NCBI GenBank assembly: GCA_019637295.1
Contig: JAHBVX010000017.1
Coordinates: 26,694 to 90,693 of the forward strand
DNA length: 64,000 bases
Source of the DNA: Polyangiaceae bacterium
GTDB lineage: Bacteria; Myxococcota_A; Polyangia; Polyangiales; Polyangiaceae
Direction of reading: 5' to 3'
The translations under genes were made by a program, and so were the position numbers. Each line of letters opens with the position of its first letter. Position 1 is the first letter of the stretch. Below, piece by piece: positions 8,875 to 16,950 of the stretch. The notes under the pieces are model-generated. The model had not been told where the DNA came from and searched no databases. It was given only the letters and a program-made list of their open reading frames with translations.

Positions 8875-10406
8875 AGCGGCGCTCGGTGCTGTTGCTGATC
8901 GCGAGCCTGCTGGTGATCGCGATGACGGCGCCCAACCTGGGTGCAACGGTGAGCAACCAAGCCATCGCGGACGCGATCACGGAGCTCGACGTTCAGCGAG
9001 CGCGGACGCTGCTCGACAAGGCGGACCCGGACTCGCCTAGCCTGGCGTTCGAACGGGCACGGCTCGCGGTCTACCTGGGGGATTGCGACTCGGCTCAGGC
9101 GATCGCGTCGGCGCCGACGCTCCGCGCAACGCCGGAGGGCAGCTCGCTGCTCGAGCTCGCCAAGCGGTGCGCGGGGGCCACCGCTGGGTCGGTGGTCGTG
9201 GACGATGTCAAGGCTGGGCTCTGGATCCGCTTGCAGGACGAGGCGGATCGAGCGTTGGTGCCCTTCATCGTCGACGTGAGCGTGCGCGCGCGGGAGCGAA
9301 TTGGACGGGATTTGGGCGTGGATCTGCCGCGTCCGCTGCGCATCGACTTGGTGCGCGACCTGTTCTCCCTGTCGCAGGTGTCGGGCTTGCCACTCGAAGC
9401 CGCGGAGACCACCGGCACCGTCGCCGTGGCGCGGTGGGGTCGGATCACGATGGTCAGTCCACGAGCGACCGCGCTCGGCTATCCCTGGGAAGACACGCTC
9501 GCCCACGAGATCACGCACCTCATGTTGTCTCGGGCGACCCGCGATCGGGCGCCGCTCTGGCTGCAAGAGGGTGTGGCCAAGCGTGAAGAGTCCCGCTGGC
9601 GTGAGCCACGGCCGTTCGACGCTGCGCTCGACCACTCCGAGGTTGCTCGCGCGGCGCTGCTCTCCGGGCGTTCGGTTGGGGTGGACAAGATCGGCCCGTC
9701 CATCGCGATGCTCCCCACGCCGGAGGCGGCGTCGATCGCGTTCTCCGAGGTAACCAGCTTCATGAACTACTGGATCGAGCAGAACGGCAACGCCGCCCTC
9801 GCGCTCTTGCTGCGGGACCTCAAGGGGCTCGCTTCGGAGGACCCGAGCGCGGCGATGCGCAGCGTCACCGGCTACGATCTGCCAGCGTGGATCGCCCGCT
9901 GGCAGGTGTTCCTGCGGGAGCGGGAGCCCAACCCCGAGTCGGGCGAGGGGTCGGTCCAGGCCTCACGCGACCTGGCGCGACGGATCCGTCTTGGCGATCT
10001 GGCGTACGAGCGCGGGCACGCCGCCCTGGCCGCGCTCCACCACGACCTGGCGGCCAAAGAGATGCCGCAGGAGCCGTCCCTGCGCTACCGCGCTGCTCGC
10101 GCCAGGCTCGCGCTAGGTGACGAGGCGGCCGCCCAAGCGGCCCTGGGGGAGCCGAAGGACGTCCGCTCGCTGCACGGCGGTTGGTTCGCCCTGCACGGCA
10201 GGGGGCTCCGCACCGAGGACCCGGTCGCCGCCCAGCGGGCGTTCGGGCTCGGGGTCTCGGTGGACCCCCTGGCCGAGGACGTCGCCTGCCAAGGGCAGGC
10301 GCGCCGTCCCGTTCCGCCCGGAACTGCCCCAAGATCCGCCCCTGTTCCGCCAGATGAGCGCTGGCGAGCGCTCTGCGAGTCCGTCCGAAATCCCCTCGCG
10401 AATTGA
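8871..10406 (+). CDS. Exported gluzincin-type metallopeptidase (peptidase MA-like) with TPR-like region
   Basis: The 511-residue protein has a signal anchor (residues 1-25). A zinc-peptidase core carries HEITH (H212, E213, H216) and a downstream WLQEG (E233), the HExxH...E arrangement of gluzincins of the peptidase MA family. The C-terminal third (about 365-500) looks like degenerate TPR helices (GDLAYERGHAALAALHHDLA). It is coupled by a 4-bp overlap to the DUF4175 protein. The active-site residues are all present, so I expect a working periplasmic or surface protease; the substrate is unknown. Confidence 0.75.
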   Translation: MKRRSVLLLIASLLVIAMTAPNLGATVSNQAIADAITELDVQRARTLLDKADPDSPSLAFERARLAVYLGDCDSAQAIASAPTLRATPEGSSLLELAKRCAGATAGSVVVDDVKAGLWIRLQDEADRALVPFIVDVSVRARERIGRDLGVDLPRPLRIDLVRDLFSLSQVSGLPLEAAETTGTVAVARWGRITMVSPRATALGYPWEDTLAHEITHLMLSRATRDRAPLWLQEGVAKREESRWREPRPFDAALDHSEVARAALLSGRSVGVDKIGPSIAMLPTPEAASIAFSEVTSFMNYWIEQNGNAALALLLRDLKGLASEDPSAAMRSVTGYDLPAWIARWQVFLREREPNPESGEGSVQASRDLARRIRLGDLAYERGHAALAALHHDLAAKEMPQEPSLRYRAARARLALGDEAAAQAALGEPKDVRSLHGGWFALHGRGLRTEDPVAAQRAFGLGVSVDPLAEDVACQGQARRPVPPGTAPRSAPVPPDERWRALCESVRNPLAN

Positions 10407-10469
10407 CCATTTAGCGCGGTCCGCCTAGCATCGGTCCCTCAATCCTAGCCCTATTTTTCGAGACCTCCG

Positions 10470-11294
10470 GTGAGTGTCGCCACCTACGCTGCGGCTCAAC
10501 TTTTGCGCGCGATTCCTCGGGTTCGGCTGAGTCGTGCGGTGGGCCGTTTGTGCGACGCTCCACTGCCGGCTGCGGTGTCGGGCGCCATCGCCGGGATCTA
10601 CTCTCGGGTGTACGACGTGGATCTGAACGAAGTCGCTGAGCGTGAGTCGCCGTACGGCACGTTCGACGAGTTCTTCACGCGCCCGCTGCGGCCCGGCGCC
10701 CGCGTCATCAGCGACGACGTAGTCGTGAGCCCCGCCGACGGGAAGGTCGAGTCGAGTGGGCCAGTCGATCCAACGGGACGCATCTGGGTCAAGGGTCGAC
10801 CCTATGTCGCGGGAGAGCTCATCGGCAGCGAGGCGGACGCCGCGCGCTTCACGGGCGGGAGCTTTCTCGTCGTGTACCTGTCGCCGCGAGACTACCACCG
10901 CGTCCACTCACCCGTAGACGGCAAGCTGGCGTTGGTGCGCGGGATCCCAGGAGACCTATTCCCCGTGAACTCGATCGGCGAGCGCCACGTGCCGAAGCTG
11001 TTCGTGCGGAACAGCCGCGTCGCGATGTTCATCGACACTCCGGGACTCGGTCGCGTCGCTGTCGTGATGGTCGCTGCCGTCATTGTCGGGCGCATCAGCG
11101 TCAAGGCCATCGACGCGCCTGCCGTGCCGCCCGGGGATCACGTGATCGACGCCCCCCTCGAGCTGCGTCGCGGCGACGAAATCGGCACGTTTCACATTGG
11201 TTCCACCGCAGTGCTCTTGGTCGAGCCTGGTATTCGCTTGGGTCGGGAGCTTGGTCCCATTCGCTACGGGCAATCCTTGCTCAGGACGTCATGA
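10470..11294 (+). CDS. psd: Phosphatidylserine decarboxylase proenzyme, copy 1
   Basis: The enzyme converts phosphatidylserine to phosphatidylethanolamine at the membrane and cleaves itself to make a pyruvoyl cofactor. The 274-residue protein shows the family landmarks: FDEFFTRPLRPGARV, VSPADGKVES, the SPRDYHRVHSPVDG block, and the cleavage site GST with S245 as the future pyruvoyl residue (HIGSTAVLL; family LGST/FGST). It starts at GTG 10470. Its stop overlaps the ATG of a SAM methyltransferase gene by 4 bp, so the two are coupled. A second psd lies at 50243-51118. Two copies in 40 kb is unusual. Confidence 0.93.
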   Translation: MSVATYAAAQLLRAIPRVRLSRAVGRLCDAPLPAAVSGAIAGIYSRVYDVDLNEVAERESPYGTFDEFFTRPLRPGARVISDDVVVSPADGKVESSGPVDPTGRIWVKGRPYVAGELIGSEADAARFTGGSFLVVYLSPRDYHRVHSPVDGKLALVRGIPGDLFPVNSIGERHVPKLFVRNSRVAMFIDTPGLGRVAVVMVAAVIVGRISVKAIDAPAVPPGDHVIDAPLELRRGDEIGTFHIGSTAVLLVEPGIRLGRELGPIRYGQSLLRTS

Positions 11295-13369
11295 GCGAAC
11301 AGCACGAGCTCGACGACGAAGCCCCGCCGGACATCCCCGACATTTCGTCGGATCCGGCGCCGCCACGCGTCGACGAGCCTGCGGATGACGAGCCGGATCC
11401 CTACGACATCGAGGTGGAGCAGGACGAGATTGACATCACTCGCGACGAGATCGACGTCCAGGTGAGCGGGAGCGACGCCGCGCCGCCGCCTCCACCACTT
11501 GCCCTCGAGTCCCCCGGTGCGTCGCCGGACGAGGACGACGACGACGCGGAGGTGATCGAGCCGGAGCCGATGAGTGACGCGCCGGCGGCGCTGGCAGCGA
11601 AGTCTGCCAACGAGGAGGCGCCCGGCTCGAGCATCCGGCCGCCGCCGAGCGCCGATCCGATCGAGGTGCCCACCGCGGAGGCGCTCGCACCACCGCGCCC
11701 ACCGAGCCTCGACCCGCCTGTCCGCGCCGGATCGGAGCCGCCGCGCGCCGGGTCGGAGCCGCCGCGCGCCAAGTCGGAGCCGCCACGCGCCAAGTCGGAG
11801 CCGCCACGCGCCAGCGCGGGCTCCGTGCCGCCGCGTCCCGTGTCTGCGCCGCCGCGTCCGGCTTATGTCCCGCCCGAGCTGCCGCGCCCGCCCTCGATTT
11901 CCCCCCGGCGGACGGAGGAGTCCCCTTGGCCCCCGCTGACCAACGACGCGCCGCCCCAGGAGTCCAGCGCGGCTCCGCGAACGGAGCCCGCGAAGGAGCC
12001 GCCGCCCAGCGAGGCGGCGACGTCTTACCCGCCGCCGCCCATGGCACGTCCTGCCTTTGCCGACTCGGACGAACCGCCTCGCAGTGTGGTCAAGGCCGCG
12101 CGCATGATCAAGGCGCGTCCGGCGGCGGACGCCCCGGAGGCTCGCGCGTCGCTCGCACGCGAGGCAGAGCAGGACGCACCGGTGTTCTTCGAAGACGAGC
12201 CCACACCCGTCAGCCCGCCCCCCCCACGAACGGCACCTGCGGCGATGCCCTCGGCGACGGAGGAGCTCACGGAAGAAGACATCGCGACGGATGGCGAGCG
12301 CCGGTCCGTGTCTTCGGCCGAGGAGCTGACCGACGACGACATCGCTCCCGAGTCGGACGAGGAAATCGTCGTCGACACGGAGGACGAACCGCCCCCCACC
12401 GCTCCCGCGGACAGCAGCCAGCCAGCGGCAGCTGAGTCGGCGGCAGCGCAGCCCTTGGCGCCGGACGGCGCGGTGGTCTCGGAAGCCGGCGGTCCCAAGC
12501 CGCCCCCTCCGCCCCGGCGCAGCGCGTTCGACGATGCTCGCAAGGCGGCACAGCAGAAGGCGGATGCACGGCGCTTGGCGGATGAAGCACGGCGGGCCGC
12601 AGGGGAGGATCCGTCTCGCCGCGGGCGTCGAGCGTGGTGGGAGGAGATCTTCGGAGAGGACTACGCGCGCGCGGCGGACGTACTCTCGGAGCCCCAGATT
12701 GCGCGCGAAGTGGACTTCATCGAGGAGTCACTGGGCGTGGCCAAGGGGGGCGTGGTGCTCGATTTGGCGTGTGGCGCGGGTCATCACGCCGTCGAGCTCG
12801 CCGCCCGCGGCTATGGCGTAGTGGGCTACGATCTATCTCTCTACCAGCTCGCGCTCGCCGCGGACGTCGCGCAGCAGCAGAGCCAGAAGCTCAATCTCTT
12901 GCAGGGCGACATGCGCGAGATGGCGTTCGAGGAGATGTTCGACGGCGTTTTCTGCTGGAACACGAGCTTCGGGTACTTCGAAGAAGAGAAGAATGCGAAC
13001 GTCGCGCAGCGCGTCTTCCGTGCCTTGCGTCCCGGCGGCATGTTCTTGCTCGACGTCGTCAACCGCGACTTCGTTGCCGAACACCAGCCCAGTCAGACCT
13101 GGTTCGAGGGTGACGCCTGCGTATGCATGGACGACATGAACGTGGACTTCATCACGAGTCGAATGCGCGTGAAGCGCTCACTGATCCTCGACGACGGCCG
13201 CAGCATGGAGTGCGCCTTCTCGGTTCGACTGTACGGCTTGCACGAGCTCGGCAAGCTGCTGCACGACGTGGGTTTCCGCGTGACGGAGGCCAGCGGACAC
13301 CCGTCCACGCCCGGCGTCTTCTTCGGCGCCACCTCCCCGCGCATCATCATCTTGGCGCAGCGCCCGTAG
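11291..13369 (+). CDS. Class I SAM-dependent methyltransferase with long Pro/Glu-rich disordered N-terminus
   Basis: The 692-residue protein has two parts. Residues 1 to about 430 are acidic and Pro-rich, with tandem SEPPRA-type heptapeptides and repeats of ELTEEDIATD/ELTDDDIAPE type. From about residue 450 there is a Rossmann methyltransferase: VVLDLACGAGHHAVELA (motif I), VVGYDLSLYQLALA, LLQGDMREM, FDGVFCWNTSFGYF, and ALRPGGMFLLDVVNRDF. The start overlaps the psd stop by 4 bp. The partnership with psd suggests a phospholipid headgroup substrate, but methyltransferase sequence alone does not fix the substrate. Confidence 0.8.
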   Translation: MSEQHELDDEAPPDIPDISSDPAPPRVDEPADDEPDPYDIEVEQDEIDITRDEIDVQVSGSDAAPPPPPLALESPGASPDEDDDDAEVIEPEPMSDAPAALAAKSANEEAPGSSIRPPPSADPIEVPTAEALAPPRPPSLDPPVRAGSEPPRAGSEPPRAKSEPPRAKSEPPRASAGSVPPRPVSAPPRPAYVPPELPRPPSISPRRTEESPWPPLTNDAPPQESSAAPRTEPAKEPPPSEAATSYPPPPMARPAFADSDEPPRSVVKAARMIKARPAADAPEARASLAREAEQDAPVFFEDEPTPVSPPPPRTAPAAMPSATEELTEEDIATDGERRSVSSAEELTDDDIAPESDEEIVVDTEDEPPPTAPADSSQPAAAESAAAQPLAPDGAVVSEAGGPKPPPPPRRSAFDDARKAAQQKADARRLADEARRAAGEDPSRRGRRAWWEEIFGEDYARAADVLSEPQIAREVDFIEESLGVAKGGVVLDLACGAGHHAVELAARGYGVVGYDLSLYQLALAADVAQQQSQKLNLLQGDMREMAFEEMFDGVFCWNTSFGYFEEEKNANVAQRVFRALRPGGMFLLDVVNRDFVAEHQPSQTWFEGDACVCMDDMNVDFITSRMRVKRSLILDDGRSMECAFSVRLYGLHELGKLLHDVGFRVTEASGHPSTPGVFFGATSPRIIILAQRP
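11727..11815. repeat. 21-bp tandem repeats encoding heptapeptides
   Basis: About four copies of a 21-bp unit (TCGGAGCCGCCGCGCGCC plus GGG or AAG) encode SEPPRAG/SEPPRAK heptads in the disordered N-terminus of the methyltransferase. The last two units are identical at the DNA level, indicating recent duplication. Confidence 0.8.
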
Positions 13370-13395
13370 GGCCTCGGGGCCCCCTAACCGCGCGC

Positions 13396-13761
13396 TCAAC
13401 CGCAGAAGGAGCCGCCGCCGGACTCGGTGCACGCGCAGGCGTCCCCGAGCACCCGGCCCAGGCAGGCGCAGCTGGTGTTCGTCGCGCACTCGGGTAGCCA
13501 CGAGCAGGCGGGTCCACCAGGCGCTTGGCGATCACAGTAGAAGCCCTTCGGACAAAGCCCCTCGCCGCAGGCGAAGCAGTCTGCGTCCTGGCAGGCGGCC
13601 GCTGCTGCGCTCGGTGACGTTTCGTCGTGCCCGGTCGCCTTCGAGTCGGCGTCGCCCGACGACTGCTCGTCGGCGCGCGCAGCTCCGCTTCCTGCGGCTA
13701 CCGCACCGCCACACGAGAACAGGCAGAGCGGCGCGAGCAGCGCGAAACGAGACAAAAGCAC
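13396..13761 (-). CDS. Small Cys-rich lipoprotein
   Basis: The 121-residue protein begins at GTG 13761, 6 nt after a TATACC box. The signal peptide ends in a lipobox (CLFSC, Cys17), followed by a polar linker. The C-terminal domain of about 65 residues holds 14 cysteines (ADCFACGEGLCPKGFYCD, TNTSCACLGRVLGDACACTE), like small disulfide-rich exported modules in Polyangiales. Its function is unknown. It is convergent with the methyltransferase gene and divergent from the AGPS-like gene. Confidence 0.65.
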   Translation of the reverse strand: MLLSRFALLAPLCLFSCGGAVAAGSGAARADEQSSGDADSKATGHDETSPSAAAAACQDADCFACGEGLCPKGFYCDRQAPGGPACSWLPECATNTSCACLGRVLGDACACTESGGGSFCG

Positions 13762-13767
13762 GGGTCA

Positions 13768-13775
13768 GGTATACG
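13768..13775. promoter_or_regulatory. Shared palindromic -10 (GTATAC) between divergent genes
   Basis: GGTATACG reads as TATACC towards the minus-strand lipoprotein (6 nt before its GTG) and as TATACG towards the AGPS-like gene (31 nt before GTG 13807). One palindrome could serve both directions. No clear -35 is visible for either. Confidence 0.45.
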
Positions 13776-13806
13776 CCTCGACCCGGGGACGGTACAAGCC
13801 CGAGTC

Positions 13807-15825
13807 GTGGATCTCGCTCGAGTGGTCAGCTCCGCGGTCCCTGGCCTGCGGGTGAGCGCGACGGACGTGGACAAGCTGTCCTACTCGCGGGACCTCTGGC
13901 CCCGGCGGCTGCTGGAGATGCGTGCCGGACGCATGCACTCGGAGCCTGGCTGCATCGCCTGGCCGCGCACGAGCGAGTCGGTGGCGCGGCTCGTCGAGTT
14001 CGCGCGTCGGGAGGGGCTCCACCTGGTGCCGTTCGGCGCCGGCAGCGGGGTGTGCGGCGCGGTCAAGCCGGACGCGCGGACCGTGGTCGTGGACCTCAAG
14101 GAAATGGCCGGCTTCGACATCGAGCCCGAGGGCCCCACGCTGGACGTGGGCCCCGGCGCGATGGGCATCACGCTCGAAGAGGAGCTGGGCCGTCGCGGCT
14201 TCACCATCGGGCACTTCCCGTCGAGTATCTTGTGTTCCACGGTGGGAGGTTGGATCGCGGCGCGCGGCGCGGGGCAGTGCTCCGGGCTGTACGGCAAGAT
14301 CGAGGACATGGTCGTCTCGGCGGACTGCGTGCTCGGTACCGGGGAGAGCGTCACGCTGCAGCGCCGGTTCGGGGGGCCGACCGGGCTGCCGCTGATGATC
14401 GGCAGCGAGGGAACGCTCGGGATCATCACTCGGGCGCGACTTCGGTTACATCCCGTGCCAGCGCAACGCGCCTTCGTGGCCTACTCCTACGCGGACATCG
14501 TGCAAGGCTGGGACGCCATGCGCGCGTTGTTCCAGAGCGGCCTCCGGCCGGCGGTCGCGCGGCTCTACGATCCGATTGATTCGGCGCTGATGCGGCAAGG
14601 CACCGTGAAGGACAAGGGAGGTGCCGCGCGAGGCGCGTCTGGCGGCACGACGGCGCGCTTGATCAAGATGTTACCGACCCTGCTGCGCGCGCCGCGCCTG
14701 CTCAACAAGGCGATCGAGGCCGCCGAGGGCAACCTGCTTGGTGGCGTCACGCTCGTGCTGGTGTTCGAAGGGTCGAGCGACGACGTTCACGCCGATCGCA
14801 GCCGGGCCGAGCGTTTGTGCGCGGAGCTCGGTGGTCGGGCGTTGGGGGAGGGGCCCGCGCGTCGCTGGTACCAACATCGCTATGGGGTCAGCTATCGACA
14901 GTCACCGTTGTTTCGCAGCGGCGCCTTCAGCGACACGATGGAGGTCGCCTCGCCCTGGTCGAAGCTGGGCGAGCTGTACGACTCGGTTCGCGACGCGCTC
15001 GGTCATCACGTCCTGGTGATGGCACACCTCTCGCACGCCTACCCCGACGGCTGTAGTATCTACTTCACGTTCTCTGGGATCGGGCGGGACGCCGACGATG
15101 CGCTCGCCAAATACGATCGGGCTTGGCGTGACGCCCTCGACGCTGCGATCGCCGCCGGTGGCACGCTGAGCCACCATCACGGGGTAGGGCGCAGTAAGGC
15201 TCCCAAGCTCGGCCGCGAGCTCGGCTTCGGCGTGGAGGTGATCCGTCGCTCGATGCGGGCGTGGGATCCCGACGGCATCTTGAACCCCGGCGCGCTGGCC
15301 ACGCGAGATCCGGGCTTCGAGCCCAGCGGCGAGGGCACGTCGCCACGCAGCATCGAGCCGAGCGTGGACGAACACTCCCTCAGCGCCGAGCTGCCGGGGG
15401 ACATGCCGCTCGGCGTGGCCGAGGAGATGCTTGGACGACGCGGGCTCACCCTCGCGCTCGCGTCCTTCGATGCAGACCAGACCGTGGCCGCGTGGCTCGG
15501 CGCCGGGCTGCCCGGGAGTCGTGATCCGTGGCTCGATCCCGTGCGTCAGAGCGTGAGCGGGCTCGCGGCGACGCTGCCCGGCGGCGAGTGGCTCGATGTG
15601 CGCGCGGCGCCGCGTCGCGCTGTTGGTCCCGACTTGACCGCGCTGTTCGTCGGGGCTCGGGGTGCGGTCGGAGAGGTGCGCGCCGCGAGCCTCACGGTCG
15701 AGCGCCAAGGCGCCTCACCTGCGCGGGAGCTGCCCTATGGCGGCCCGCGCAACCCGCCGGTCACCCCTGCAGAACGCCAAGCATTCGCGCAGTTGGTGAG
15801 CGCGGTGACCGGGGGGTCCAAGTAG
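13807..15825 (+). CDS. Alkylglycerone-phosphate synthase-like FAD enzyme
   Basis: The 672-residue flavoprotein belongs to the vanillyl-alcohol-oxidase/GlcD fold. The FAD-binding half has LVPFGAGSGVCGAV and the AGPS-type STVGGWIAARGAGQCSGLYG. The C-terminal half ends with the AGPS hallmark SHHHGVGRSKAP (H456-H458) and WDPDGILNPG. AGPS swaps the acyl chain of acyl-dihydroxyacetone phosphate for a fatty alcohol, the key step in ether lipids, which myxobacteria make. About 130 extra residues follow the normal family end (after about 500) with no recognised domain. GTG 13807 is chosen because the longer frame overlaps the divergent gene. The ether-lipid role is inferred. Confidence 0.8.
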   Translation: MDLARVVSSAVPGLRVSATDVDKLSYSRDLWPRRLLEMRAGRMHSEPGCIAWPRTSESVARLVEFARREGLHLVPFGAGSGVCGAVKPDARTVVVDLKEMAGFDIEPEGPTLDVGPGAMGITLEEELGRRGFTIGHFPSSILCSTVGGWIAARGAGQCSGLYGKIEDMVVSADCVLGTGESVTLQRRFGGPTGLPLMIGSEGTLGIITRARLRLHPVPAQRAFVAYSYADIVQGWDAMRALFQSGLRPAVARLYDPIDSALMRQGTVKDKGGAARGASGGTTARLIKMLPTLLRAPRLLNKAIEAAEGNLLGGVTLVLVFEGSSDDVHADRSRAERLCAELGGRALGEGPARRWYQHRYGVSYRQSPLFRSGAFSDTMEVASPWSKLGELYDSVRDALGHHVLVMAHLSHAYPDGCSIYFTFSGIGRDADDALAKYDRAWRDALDAAIAAGGTLSHHHGVGRSKAPKLGRELGFGVEVIRRSMRAWDPDGILNPGALATRDPGFEPSGEGTSPRSIEPSVDEHSLSAELPGDMPLGVAEEMLGRRGLTLALASFDADQTVAAWLGAGLPGSRDPWLDPVRQSVSGLAATLPGGEWLDVRAAPRRAVGPDLTALFVGARGAVGEVRAASLTVERQGASPARELPYGGPRNPPVTPAERQAFAQLVSAVTGGSK

Positions 15826-15867
15826 CGCGTTTGGCGCACGCGAACGGCTTCGGCTAACCTGCCGCCC

Positions 15868-16947
15868 ATGTCGGCAAGAGCTTGGTCGTTCGGTGTCATC
15901 TCCCTATGCGTCGCCTGCGGCGGCGCTGAAGATCGCAAGTTTGGCAATACGGACGCTGGCAGCGGTGGCAGCGCGGGGAGCGGCGCTGCGGGCGCAGGTG
16001 GCAACGGCGCGACTGGCGGAGCCTCCGGCTCGGGCGGAGCCACGGGCGGAGCCTCCGGCTCGGGTGGCGCATCGGGTGGGACGGGCGGTGCAGTGGGGTG
16101 CAACACGACTACCCACGTGTGCGCTCCGTCGAACCCGGCGGGCTGGACCGGGCCGGTGGCTTTCTATCTGGGCGCGAGTGCGCCGCCGTCTTGCCCGGGC
16201 GCGTACCCCACGCCGGAAGCGGACGGCAAGGCGAACGTCGTCGCCGGCGCGCCGTCCTGCGCGTGCAGCTGTGATCCGGCCACCGGCGTGACCTGCAACA
16301 GCGGGACGGCGGCCATCTACGACGTCGGCGAGGGCGTCGCGGGATGCACCGTCATCCCGACCCCGTACCCCAAGGTCTGGGAGGGATCGCTCAACTCCTG
16401 CGTGAAGGCCCTGGCGAACGCGACAGGTCAAGTGGCCCTCGTGCGGCCCAACCCGACCACGGTCGGGAGCTGCGCGGCCAAAGCGAACCACACCATCCCG
16501 CCCCCCACCTTCGATCAGGCGCGGCTGTGCGCGGGCGCCGCGACGGGTGACGGCGCCTGCGACGGCAACGACGTGTGCTTACCCCAGGCGTTCGACCCGT
16601 ACCGCGTGTGCGTCCACCGCCCGGGGGAGTTCGAGTGCCCTGCGGGCTACACGGACAAGACCGTGGTGCACGAGGACTTCACCGATTCGCGCGCGTGCTC
16701 GAGCTGCAGCTGCGGCGCGACCAACGCGACCTGCGGTGGCAGCGTGGACTTCGTGACGGCGTCCAGCTGCGTCAGCGGCACCGTTCAGGCCGTCGTGTCG
16801 GGTTGCGGCAATCCGGGCGCGAACCTGTCCATCAACTGGTACGGCCGCTACACGCCCCAGCCCTCGGGCACGTGCACGGCGTCTGCGTCCAGTCCGTCCG
16901 GGGACATCACGCCGAGCGGGACGCGCACCGTGTGCTGCTTGCCCTGA
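15868..16947 (+). CDS. Gly-rich, Cys-rich surface lipoprotein
   Basis: The 359-residue protein has a signal and lipobox (LCVAC, Cys17), then about 50 residues of Gly/Ser/Ala repeats (GGASGSGGA type). The exported part has some 20 cysteines, including paired CACSCD and CSSCSCG motifs and the ending TVCCLP. Large paralogous families with this design are typical of Polyangiales; I infer a disulfide-bonded surface protein of unknown role. Start ATG 15868 has TAACCT 7 nt upstream and no Shine-Dalgarno. Confidence 0.7.
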   Translation: MSARAWSFGVISLCVACGGAEDRKFGNTDAGSGGSAGSGAAGAGGNGATGGASGSGGATGGASGSGGASGGTGGAVGCNTTTHVCAPSNPAGWTGPVAFYLGASAPPSCPGAYPTPEADGKANVVAGAPSCACSCDPATGVTCNSGTAAIYDVGEGVAGCTVIPTPYPKVWEGSLNSCVKALANATGQVALVRPNPTTVGSCAAKANHTIPPPTFDQARLCAGAATGDGACDGNDVCLPQAFDPYRVCVHRPGEFECPAGYTDKTVVHEDFTDSRACSSCSCGATNATCGGSVDFVTASSCVSGTVQAVVSGCGNPGANLSINWYGRYTPQPSGTCTASASSPSGDITPSGTRTVCCLP

Positions 16948-16950
16948 CTT

